Positions 9,644 through 17,389 of a stretch of 47,245 nucleotides of DNA are shown here, in pieces. The translations under genes and the position numbers were made by a program. The stretch's first letter is position 1; every line of letters starts with the position of its first letter. Location: positions 1 through 47,245 of the forward strand of contig CAZVCG010000016.1 of the NCBI GenBank assembly GCA_964626265.1. The letters run 5' to 3'. The notes below the pieces were generated by a model. That model did no database searches. It was not told where the DNA came from and saw nothing but the letters and a program-made list of their open reading frames with translations. This stretch comes from CAZVCG01 sp964626265 (GTDB lineage Bacteria > Pseudomonadota > Alphaproteobacteria > UBA9219).

Positions 9644-10609
9644 CTACGTGTTAACTATACCGGTACCGAAAGTGGCGTCGAAAAGCTGGATCATGGTTCC
9701 AATGTTGATGGCCATGGTTCCCCCTATGATGTGGGTCAGACCTTGGGGCACCGTCGCTTGCCCCGCGCCCTCAACCGCATTCTTAATGATCAGCCAACCG
9801 CGAATAAACGCGATAAACCCGATAACTTGAACAAACATGAGGATGGCTTTGACCGTCAAGTCAACCGCTTCGGTATTCGCGTTTGTTTCTCCGGTAATTT
9901 TCGACCAGTTGATCAGGTTTGAAAAGTCAGTGATGACCGGACTTTCGAACAAAGTATTTATCATATTGGTCGCAACGGCGCTGATCGATATCAGGACGGC
10001 GCCAATCAACATGCTCACCATGATCCTGTGAGGGGCCGCTTCACGGGGATCTGTTCCAGATTTAGAAGCCCTTATCAACCCTTTAACAATCAGGAATAGG
10101 CCAATGACGAAGCACAACGTGGATAACGTAATATACATCGGCTGGGCGATGTTGTTGACAAAATTCTCCATCATTTTGTCAAGACTCGTGACGGAGCCCG
10201 TTATCGGTCCAGGCGTGCAACCGTTGCCTCCATTGGGTGCTCCATCCCATGAATGAATGGTCTCCTGCAATGTTCCTGCAACGACGGGAAGCGAACCCAA
10301 GGCGCCACCAACCAACACATGAGCGATGCCTGCCACTACAGGCGTTTCTTTTGGCCCTTCCGCATGTTTTTTGAGCAGCATGGCGCCCTTGAACGCAAGA
10401 ACGCCGCCGATGGTGAAAGCTATGGTATTAATAAGCGGCGCCATGGGCGCAAAGTTTTGCCTGAGATTGCAGACTATGCTGCCAAGCGTTTGAGCCAATG
10501 CCGCATCAGGCCACAGCGCAGCCAGTGCCAGCGCAATCATAGCCCATGACATACGTATGCTTTTCAAAGCGCGTGATGCTTGATGGTAGCGCGGTGGTAG
10601 CATCGGCAT
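9644..10609 (-). CDS. icmC: Fused DotP-like + DotE/IcmC protein
   Basis: A 321-residue protein that joins two Dot/Icm modules. A signal-like helix (about 20-40) precedes a DotP/IcmD-like domain (about 45-125) with the LINTIAFTIGG, KKHAEGP and VLVGGALGSLP elements. A DotE/IcmC-like domain (about 140-321) follows, with four hydrophobic segments and the family ending GLTHIIGG, then AINIGTMIQ. In Legionella IcmC (about 194 residues) and IcmD are separate neighbouring genes. The start at ATG 10609 is supported by a GGGGG run six bases upstream. It lies between icmG and the two icmD copies, exactly where icmC is expected. It is very likely an inner-membrane channel component. Confidence 0.82.
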   Translation of the reverse strand: MPMLPPRYHQASRALKSIRMSWAMIALALAALWPDAALAQTLGSIVCNLRQNFAPMAPLINTIAFTIGGVLAFKGAMLLKKHAEGPKETPVVAGIAHVLVGGALGSLPVVAGTLQETIHSWDGAPNGGNGCTPGPITGSVTSLDKMMENFVNNIAQPMYITLSTLCFVIGLFLIVKGLIRASKSGTDPREAAPHRIMVSMLIGAVLISISAVATNMINTLFESPVITDFSNLINWSKITGETNANTEAVDLTVKAILMFVQVIGFIAFIRGWLIIKNAVEGAGQATVPQGLTHIIGGTMAINIGTMIQLFDATFGTGIVNT

Positions 10610-10731
10610 TAAAGCCCCCAAATATCGCCCTAAGGCATATCAGACTTCTTATAAATCTTTCATAACTATTATGAACGGAACCCTTAAAAAGGGGTTTAAT
10701 TTAACCACTATAGCAGACTAAATCCTTTTTG

Positions 10732-10803
10732 CCATAGACCATCTCTCTTAACCAAAGGACTTATATAGCCCTTTGGCTATCTTATGGTCCTTATATTCTA
10801 TGG
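10732..10803. repeat. Three-step inverted repeat after icmG
   Basis: Three nested arm pairs can be seen. CCATAG (10732-10737) pairs with CTATGG (10798-10803). GACCAT (10737-10742) pairs with ATGGTC (10784-10789). CCAAAGG (10752-10758) pairs with CCTTTGG (10770-10776). It begins directly after the icmG stop codon. No T-run follows on the minus strand, so it is more likely an mRNA-stabilising or processing hairpin than a terminator. Confidence 0.6.
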
Positions 10804-12087
10804 TTAATGGATCTTGCCTTGGGTCCCTATGATCGTCCATCTATCGCCCGTTTGCTCGATGGCGCGGATTTTACCGATGCCGGGCAACGTGTCTCCGACC
10901 TGAACCTGTTGTAGTTCAGGGGCGTTCGCCCCCTTCGAGACCCAAGCCGAGTCCGGCGTGGCAGCGCGCAACACCCATCCGGCCGCCTTGGCTTTAGACG
11001 CGGAAGTATCTCGGGCTTTGACGGCTTTCTTGAGCCTGCTAGCAGTGGCCTTTTTCACGGTCTGCTTAACAGGCGCTTCTTCCTGCATTGATGGCGGAAA
11101 ATGAACGTTTTCCAGTTCTTGCGGTAAAGCCGACAATTCCTTTACGGGTTCTTTTACTTCTTCTTTCGCGACAGGCTTGATGGATTTCTTATTTCCAGAT
11201 TGCGCCAACTTTTGCTCAAGCTGTGCCAGACGGTTTTCAAGAGCCTCGAGGCTCTTCATGGCGTCCTCCGATGGGGCTTTTTCGAGCTTTGAAACGATCT
11301 GACTCGTCTGCAGATTCATTTGTCCGATCGTGTTCTTTAAATCTTCAAGCTGCGACGAGAGTTCCTTGATGCGGTTTTCCATCTCGGTCTGAGCGGCGCT
11401 TGGCAGAACAGGCGCGACTGCGACGGGCGCCGGAGCCGCAACAGGGGGAGGAGTCTCCAGAACAGGCGTCTTTTCAGGCGTCGCCATTGGTTTAACAGGC
11501 GGCACGATCGGCGCCGTCGTAAGAATATCCGAAGCGGAGATTCGAGTATCGCGACCTTTCTCCAATGAATTGTCAGGACTTGAATCGCCAGGAATGGCTA
11601 CTGTATTGGTCATCGGTTGTTTCGTGTTGCCGATACCGGCGTTGTATATCGCCGTAATGTCAGCTTCGGAAGTCGTCGGCGTTGCGGGTAAACTGGAAAA
11701 TCCGGTATCCGACTGTTGCGCCTTAAGGGCATTTTCGGGCGCACTGGAAGGCGCGGATTTGGTCGTAACGCTCGCGGGCACAGGGGCAGGAGCCTTTGGA
11801 GCGCTTTTACCTCCAAACTGCAGATAAGCCAAACCGCCGATCACAAGCGCGATGCCTGCCAACGTGCCGAATAATACCTTTGAACCTCTCTTTTCCCGGG
11901 ATTCCGGTGGCGTGAAAGTCTCGGCGGCGGTTTCAACCTCTTCGGAGATCGTGGCGTCCGGCTCGTGTTCGTCGCGGTCGTGAAAATCGTCTTCAGGCGG
12001 CAATTCTTCCTGCCAGCCTTCGGCATGCGTTTCGCCATCTTCATGCATGGGCTGATCGGATTCCAATTCCTGCTCGTTGTCCGTCAT
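10804..12087 (-). CDS. icmG: DotF/IcmG-like inner-membrane protein
   Basis: A 427-residue protein in the icmG position, longer than Legionella DotF (about 269). The order is an acidic cytoplasmic N-terminus (1-65), one membrane segment (about 70-91), a long Pro/Ala-rich periplasmic linker, a coiled coil (about 235-297, leucine heptads) and a small C-terminal domain (about 363-427). That domain starts AAGWVLRAATPDSAW and resembles the DotF C-terminal domain. The start at 12087 is preferred because GGGAG sits 8 bases upstream; the frame is open to 12174 without such a signal. DotF associates with the core complex around DotG/DotH. Assignment rests on architecture, the C-terminal domain and position between dotG and the icmC-like gene. 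Confidence 0.78.
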   Translation of the reverse strand: MTDNEQELESDQPMHEDGETHAEGWQEELPPEDDFHDRDEHEPDATISEEVETAAETFTPPESREKRGSKVLFGTLAGIALVIGGLAYLQFGGKSAPKAPAPVPASVTTKSAPSSAPENALKAQQSDTGFSSLPATPTTSEADITAIYNAGIGNTKQPMTNTVAIPGDSSPDNSLEKGRDTRISASDILTTAPIVPPVKPMATPEKTPVLETPPPVAAPAPVAVAPVLPSAAQTEMENRIKELSSQLEDLKNTIGQMNLQTSQIVSKLEKAPSEDAMKSLEALENRLAQLEQKLAQSGNKKSIKPVAKEEVKEPVKELSALPQELENVHFPPSMQEEAPVKQTVKKATASRLKKAVKARDTSASKAKAAGWVLRAATPDSAWVSKGANAPELQQVQVGDTLPGIGKIRAIEQTGDRWTIIGTQGKIH

Positions 12088-12313
12088 ATCAAAAACTCCC
12101 GAAAAAACGATATAGAAGACGATATCCAAGCGGCAGGATCGTGCCTGCCTAGAATCGGCAGCAGCATACTCCAAACCGCAAGGCGCTTCACTTAATTCCA
12201 GATTTCAAAAGAAACCGGCACGGAAATAAGATACGCGCATTTTACCAACGACTTTCAAACCGCAGAAGAACTTTATGCCCTGCCCTCTCTCTTAACAAGT
12301 AGCGAGCAAGACC

Positions 12314-13888
12314 CTAACGGTTGAAATAATTTACCCCTAACCCTGATTGGCCGGGACCCGTGATCGTCACATTGCTGCTTGGCATACGCTGATAGCCCAT
12401 CGGCGAGTAGCCCGTAGGGTAACTTGTGGTCGGATAGGCGGGATTGTAGTAGCCCGACGAAGCGTACGGATTCGCTCCGGGCGGAGCAACGCCATACGGC
12501 TGGGCCACGTAACCCGAAGGAGGAAGCGCGCCGCCGGGCATTCCAGGATAACTCCCGGCTTCCGCTGCTTCGAAGGGCAAACCTCCACCGGCTTCTATGA
12601 TAGGACTTCCGTCGGCCGACTCTTTCACTGAAGTTAGGAAGAAGAGTCCCATTGGCGTGCCTGCGGCGACTCTGACAAGCGGCTTGATCTGCGAAGCTTC
12701 CTGCTGCAGGAACTGGGCAACGCTTTGCCCTGCTTGCCCCAAGCCTGAAAAAAGTGCTTCTTTATAACCCTTCTCGGCTTGAAGAGAAATCACAGCGTTG
12801 TTCGTAACAATAGCTGTATCGGATTTTCCCTGCGCCAACGTCGAGCCAAAGGTCGAAGCGAACTGAGCCGCAGCCGGCAAAAGGATGCGGTCAAGATAGC
12901 GATGATCGACTTCCGTAACCAAACCGCCAAGTGTCGTGTCGGGATCAAGCGCAAGCACATGAACGGGATAGTCTTTGCCCTTATAATTGATGTTGTTGAA
13001 CTGGATAACCAGAAAATCGTTCATCGTCCTGAACGAACCGATCGCGCGCCCTCCCGAGAACGGCCCCGACAGCACCTGGGCCAGAATGGGCCCCGGAATA
13101 TCTGAGTTCGCTTCGATCAACATCTGCGCGTAATTGACCGTTCCAGCCTGAACAATCGTTTTCGCCGCTTTGACGGATGCTGCTGAAGCCGATGGCTGCC
13201 CCACCTGCGTTTGCTGAACGTTTTGTTGAAACCCTGAGACTTTCTCTTTTTCGCTGTCCTTCAGCGCAGGCCCATCAACCACTTTGATGGCCCGAGGCAC
13301 CCAGCTTTCCATAAGTTGTTGCATCTGCTTCTGCATCGCTTGGGCGAGGGAGTCGTCCTCTGGAGCCGGCGGCGGCTTCATTTGAACCTGCTGTTGCAGG
13401 ACTTGAATCTGCTGCTGGTTCTGTTGCCTTTCCTGAGTCATCTCCTGCTTCAAGCGTTCGGTTTCCGCGCGAAACTCGGCCAACGGATCTTCTTTTTTCT
13501 GGCCCGTCAAATCGCCGAGGTCGAGATTCTGGCCCACAGGCGTCGGCAAAGCGCTTCCGCCTTGTTGCATGGCCTGATTGGCGCGTTGTTCGTTCGCCTG
13601 CTGGTTTTGCTCAATGAAGTAATGCGAAGATTTGCCTCCCGGCGGTTCATTCAAATCGGGAGCGCGCTGAATTTTTGATTTATCGGCTGGCGGCGGGCCC
13701 GAAAAGACCCCCAAAGCCCCCGCTATCGCGACACCTACGACGATCATGATGACCATGAGCTTGAAAAGCGGTTGTGTGCGCCAGGCTTCCGCCAAGCTTT
13801 CCTTCAAGCCGCCGCCGTTTTTCGGTGCGCTGGTTGTCGGACCGAACGTCTCTTGCTCAAATTCGTCTAAATTTTCATCATTCGTCAT
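12314..13888 (-). CDS. icmE: DotG/IcmE VirB10-like channel protein, short form
   Basis: A 524-residue TrbI/VirB10-type protein spanning both membranes as the main Dot/Icm channel subunit. It has a cytoplasmic N-terminus, a membrane segment (41-62), a Gln-rich coiled-coil linker (about 85-190), and a TrbI-like C-terminal domain from about 245 to 420 (GGRAIGSF, then TLGG and a long helix). The tail is Pro/Tyr/Gly-rich. Legionella DotG is 1048 residues and contains a long array of short repeats between membrane anchor and TrbI domain; that array is absent here. The ATG overlaps the dotH stop by four bases (13885-13888), indicating translational coupling. Confidence 0.92.
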   Translation of the reverse strand: MTNDENLDEFEQETFGPTTSAPKNGGGLKESLAEAWRTQPLFKLMVIMIVVGVAIAGALGVFSGPPPADKSKIQRAPDLNEPPGGKSSHYFIEQNQQANEQRANQAMQQGGSALPTPVGQNLDLGDLTGQKKEDPLAEFRAETERLKQEMTQERQQNQQQIQVLQQQVQMKPPPAPEDDSLAQAMQKQMQQLMESWVPRAIKVVDGPALKDSEKEKVSGFQQNVQQTQVGQPSASAASVKAAKTIVQAGTVNYAQMLIEANSDIPGPILAQVLSGPFSGGRAIGSFRTMNDFLVIQFNNINYKGKDYPVHVLALDPDTTLGGLVTEVDHRYLDRILLPAAAQFASTFGSTLAQGKSDTAIVTNNAVISLQAEKGYKEALFSGLGQAGQSVAQFLQQEASQIKPLVRVAAGTPMGLFFLTSVKESADGSPIIEAGGGLPFEAAEAGSYPGMPGGALPPSGYVAQPYGVAPPGANPYASSGYYNPAYPTTSYPTGYSPMGYQRMPSSNVTITGPGQSGLGVNYFNR

Positions 13889-15051
13889 TGTTTATCATCC
13901 CGCATGAGCCGCGCCCGAACCATGGCGCCGTTATCCGACATTAAAAGGACTGGCGCATCACCGATCTCGTACACCGTCATGCCGTCGGGCGACGACGCGC
14001 TGGCGTTCCATGCCGGCGACAAAAGACTAAGCGGCGTGCGTACGAATACCTTGTCGTCCAGTTGCCACGCCATCGTTCGGGCATCGAGTCCGGCAACCTT
14101 CAAACGGCGAGCGTTCTTGGGCGGCGCGTTTTCAAGAATCATCGTTATGATTTGATCGCCCGCCACAGGCCCGACGCGGCCGCGCTCAATAAGCGGCGTC
14201 TTGGCGTTGGGACCAAGCTTCGGAACGCGCGCGTCATAGCGCATGTGGAAGGTAGGCCCTCCCGCCGACAGACGGAAAATAATCGGCGTAGAAAGATCCT
14301 TGAGCAGAATGGACAGATTGCCGTTCCCGAAACGCGTCAATGGAACGACGCGCACGACGTGCGACCCGGCTTGCGTCGGCGTAACTTCGAAATTGCCGCC
14401 TATGCCGACGTCAAGTATGGGCCACGGCGCACCAGTCGCATCGACGATGTCGATGGTCGTCACAAATCCGGCGGCCAAATTAATTACCGGGGGCTCGCCA
14501 CCTGGATCCAGCGAAAGAGAGGCGACTTTGACCTCGCCCTTCGGCTGCCCCGTAAACGGTGGTTGCGCAGCATCCTGCGTTGATTCCAGTCTATGCATGA
14601 ACGAACGCACCTGATCGGGCGAAAGAGGCAAAAGTCCCATCGACGCTTTTTTATACGACTTCGCGTTGTGTTCCTGTTCGCGTTTCGCTTCTTCGGCGGC
14701 CGCGCGCGCGGCTTCTTCCTCAGCCTTTTGCCGCATCAACTCGGCTTCGATCGCCACAGTATCTGAGGGCGGCAAGCCCTGCAAACTGATGCCGTCGCTT
14801 GTTTTTCCTGTCTCTGCTCTTGTTGCGCCTGCCGCGCCTGTAGCAGTTGACGGAAACGCTGTTGCCCCTGTTGCCGTTGCCCCCTGTGTCGCAGGTGTCG
14901 GCGTTGCAAACGCCGTTCCTGTTGGGGCAACGAGAGCTGGCGGATTAGCTTGAGCCAATGCCGGTTCTATAACAACCGTCATGTGGACAGTCCCGATCAA
15001 CGCCATCGCCGTGAAAAGGACAAATGAGAGCTGTTTGATTTTCTGTAACAA
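13885..15051 (-). CDS. icmK: DotH/IcmK VirB9-like outer-membrane core protein
   Basis: A protein of about 388 residues forming part of the outer-membrane core complex with DotC, DotD and DotG. An N-terminal signal peptide ends at an ALA-QA cleavage site. A low-complexity Ala/Thr/Gly stretch and a helical charged segment (EEEAARAAAEEAKREQEH) follow. The conserved C-terminal region contains LSPDQVRSF, FVTTIDIVDATGAPWPI and TRFGNGNLS elements typical of DotH. The TTG at 15051 is preferred because GGGGA lies six bases upstream and it gives a clean signal peptide; the TTG at 15069 has no such site. It overlaps dotG by four bases. The 210 bases upstream show no gene. Confidence 0.9.
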   Translation of the reverse strand: MLQKIKQLSFVLFTAMALIGTVHMTVVIEPALAQANPPALVAPTGTAFATPTPATQGATATGATAFPSTATGAAGATRAETGKTSDGISLQGLPPSDTVAIEAELMRQKAEEEAARAAAEEAKREQEHNAKSYKKASMGLLPLSPDQVRSFMHRLESTQDAAQPPFTGQPKGEVKVASLSLDPGGEPPVINLAAGFVTTIDIVDATGAPWPILDVGIGGNFEVTPTQAGSHVVRVVPLTRFGNGNLSILLKDLSTPIIFRLSAGGPTFHMRYDARVPKLGPNAKTPLIERGRVGPVAGDQIITMILENAPPKNARRLKVAGLDARTMAWQLDDKVFVRTPLSLLSPAWNASASSPDGMTVYEIGDAPVLLMSDNGAMVRARLMRDDKQ

Positions 15052-15261
15052 AGGAAATCCCCGAATCAATCTATATGAACGGCATCAGTTATAAGTTTTC
15101 ACCAAAGTGAAGTTAACATAAAGTTTACAAATTGGAGTTCCGTTAAACTGCTTCTTTCAAATTGGTGACCTGACGAACAAGCTTCCTATACCAGACATTG
15201 AAGTATTCTGGCTATCCCCTCTAGAGCAACCGATATAATGATTTTTATTTATGGTTAATTT

Positions 15262-16044
15262 TTAGAAGGTCCATTTCTTGATGGCTGCTCCGCCCACGTT
15301 TTCGCTTGATGGAACGCGCACGATGGTGATTCGGGCGACTGAACGTGACTTCTTAGACACATTGTTATTGGTCACATACGTCATGATTACGGGCATTTCG
15401 ACCGTCCATTGGTAGCCATTTTCCGGATCCGGCCCCTGATTGACGATCACGGCCACATCGGCGGGCACAGTCGTCAACACTATTTGTCTGGCTAGAAACT
15501 CTTCGCGAACCCTTTGATCTTTAAGCGCTTTTTGGAAACTCTCCCAACCCTTTGCCGTAAATCTTTTACGTTGGGCCCTAATATGCCTGTCGTAATCGCC
15601 GAAGCCGATCGTCATGACTTCCGTAACGCTGGTTGCGGCCCATGATAATATGGCCTGATTGGTAAGATTGGGCGTGTAAAGCGTCGTGAGTTCTTCTTTT
15701 TTACGCTCTGGCGAAAGCGTGAAATAACGGTTAAACGGCTTCATGATCGGCCCACCGAACACAAGAATGGCTACAAGAATGCCGATTGCCAATGCCTGTG
15801 CCCGAATCAATGCCATAAGACGATGATGCCTTAGCCTGGCGTCCGCCTCGTCTTCCACGATGTCACTGGCGATGTCTTCTTGGGAAAAAAGGCCAAAAAG
15901 GCTTTTCGCGTCCAGCGCAAAAGAAGCGGTTTTCGATGCCGTTTTCTGAGGTTTAGGCGTTGCGCCACCGCGGTTTTTGGGGACCGGCGGCTGGCCGCTT
16001 CCCTCACCTGTTGTTTTTTGCTTCGACAAAGACGCAGGTGTCAT
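15262..16044 (-). CDS. icmL: DotI/IcmL-like protein, long copy
   Basis: A 260-residue DotI/IcmL family protein, an inner-membrane component with a periplasmic VirB8-like domain. A Lys/Thr/Pro-rich cytoplasmic extension of about 70 residues precedes the membrane segment (about 82-100). The periplasmic domain carries the family motifs AILSWAA, the DYDRH region and FTAKGWESFQKAL. Legionella DotI has about 212 residues, so the N-terminal extension is extra. AGGGG six bases upstream supports the ATG. It sits nine bases after the shorter DotI-like gene and occupies the icmL position before dotH. Confidence 0.87.
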   Translation of the reverse strand: MTPASLSKQKTTGEGSGQPPVPKNRGGATPKPQKTASKTASFALDAKSLFGLFSQEDIASDIVEDEADARLRHHRLMALIRAQALAIGILVAILVFGGPIMKPFNRYFTLSPERKKEELTTLYTPNLTNQAILSWAATSVTEVMTIGFGDYDRHIRAQRKRFTAKGWESFQKALKDQRVREEFLARQIVLTTVPADVAVIVNQGPDPENGYQWTVEMPVIMTYVTNNNVSKKSRSVARITIVRVPSSENVGGAAIKKWTF

Positions 16045-16053
16045 GCTGCCCCT

Positions 16054-16689
16054 TTATCTATTGGAAGTGGTCGCGATCCACTGCTCGATGCTTATGCCTT
16101 CAGGGCTCTGCAAAGTTGACACGCGCACAATCTGCAGGATAAGCGTCGCGCGTATCGGCGAGGGAGGATCATTTCCTTCGAATTTAATAGTGACCGGGAA
16201 TTGCAGATACCACGTATAGATTCCATCGCGGACAAACGCGCTTCTGATCTCTGGCGCGCCTTCTATGTCCATCGATATGACAAGTTTACGCGCCTCGACA
16301 GCTTCGAGGATGCGGGCCTCCTTCATGGCCTTCGTAAAGCTTTCCCAGCCTGACGGCGTAAAATTGTTGGCCGCCTCCTGAAGCCTTTGTCTGTAGTCGT
16401 TATAGCTGAAGCGCATAACTTTTTGCGCCGCTCCAGCCGCCCATTGAATGACGTCTGCGCGCGAGCGATAGGGATTGCTCAAAGGCACGATTTCAATGAT
16501 CCGTCCGTCGGACGTCGTGGCAAAATACACATAACGCGTTTCCATCGACAGCAGCATCGTTACAATGGCGGCCACAAGGAGTACGAGAATGACGCCCTGG
16601 ATAATGCTGATGCGCAAAAGCATACGATAGCCGTCGCGGTAAAACGCGTTGCGGTTGAGAACGGTCGCGATGGCGTCTTTAATGGCCAT
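16054..16689 (-). CDS. DotI/IcmL-like protein in the icmM position
   Basis: At 211 residues this is a complete DotI/IcmL protein: membrane segment at about 24-48, then a VirB8-like periplasmic domain with VIQWAAGAAQKVM, YNDYRQRL and FTPSGWESFTKAM. It is first in the cluster. In Legionella this position holds icmM (dotJ), a roughly 94-residue paralogue lacking the periplasmic domain. DotI and DotJ form a mixed complex there. Here both partners are full length, so the short DotJ form may be a derived state. GGAGA seven bases upstream supports the ATG. Confidence 0.85.
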   Translation of the reverse strand: MAIKDAIATVLNRNAFYRDGYRMLLRISIIQGVILVLLVAAIVTMLLSMETRYVYFATTSDGRIIEIVPLSNPYRSRADVIQWAAGAAQKVMRFSYNDYRQRLQEAANNFTPSGWESFTKAMKEARILEAVEARKLVISMDIEGAPEIRSAFVRDGIYTWYLQFPVTIKFEGNDPPSPIRATLILQIVRVSTLQSPEGISIEQWIATTSNR

Positions 16690-16756
16690 GAAGGCTCTCC
16701 ATTACCTGAACTTTAATATCCGACCGCAACGATACACCAACAGCCGTGATACAAAG

Positions 16757-17257
16757 TCAAGCTTCGATCTTGAACATGTCGGGTATGCTGCTGCCTGCAG
16801 AGTATTCGGCTGAACCTTTGCAGGAAGAGCAAATGCGGTTATGCCGGCCTTCGGAAGGAAACTTATTCAGGCACATGAGACAAATCCGCACCATAGGCAT
16901 GTGATTCGAAGCGCCTGCGTCGCCGCGGGAATCGGTATAGTGTGACGGTGCCGCAACTGATCTTTCACGCGAGTTTATTTGACTCTCGGTGTTGGCCTTC
17001 TTGCGTTGATAGCCGGGCTTACGTCCCGGCGCGGAACGTCTTGGAAGGCCGAGACGCGCCGCGCGCGTCATGATCGCAGCAATTGAACGATTCAGACGTT
17101 CCGCAATTTGAGCCGGAGGCTCATTGTTCAGCCACATTTCGCGCAACGTCTCGTCCTGATCCAGCCAATTGGACGACTGGGGAACCGATAATGCCGCCTC
17201 TTTGATCGGGCCTTCAGGAGTAATATCGGACGTAGTCACAGAAAATTCTCTTGCCAT
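16757..17257 (-). CDS. GcrA-like regulator with C-terminal zinc finger
   Basis: A protein of about 166 residues. The N-terminal part holds a GcrA-type helix-turn-helix: WLDQDETLREMW, then PAQIAERLNRSIAAIMTRAARLGL, closely resembling the N-terminus of Caulobacter GcrA. A basic linker follows. The C-terminal part has CLMC and CSSC pairs separated by KFPSEGRHNRI, a small zinc-ribbon-like finger. The ATG at 17257 is chosen; a TTG at 17323 would add 22 residues. The gene is immediately upstream of the secretion cluster (67 bases), in the same direction. It may regulate that cluster, or just be a neighbour. It is not the canonical GcrA, whose C-terminus differs. Confidence 0.7.
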   Translation of the reverse strand: MAREFSVTTSDITPEGPIKEAALSVPQSSNWLDQDETLREMWLNNEPPAQIAERLNRSIAAIMTRAARLGLPRRSAPGRKPGYQRKKANTESQINSRERSVAAPSHYTDSRGDAGASNHMPMVRICLMCLNKFPSEGRHNRICSSCKGSAEYSAGSSIPDMFKIEA

Positions 17258-17389
17258 ATCGGCCGAAACCGGCCGCAAGTCCTTCCACTGTCTCGCGAAA
17301 GTATTTTGGAAATTAAACCGCAATCATCAAATTTTCATTAACGCCGACTTAGATCGAGCCGTAAAATGAAGTGATCATTTAGAAAAATT

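Noticed and set aside
10732..10803. Intrinsic terminator inside the dot cluster
   Set aside because: The hairpin is convincing but is followed by an A-run and not a T-run on the coding strand.
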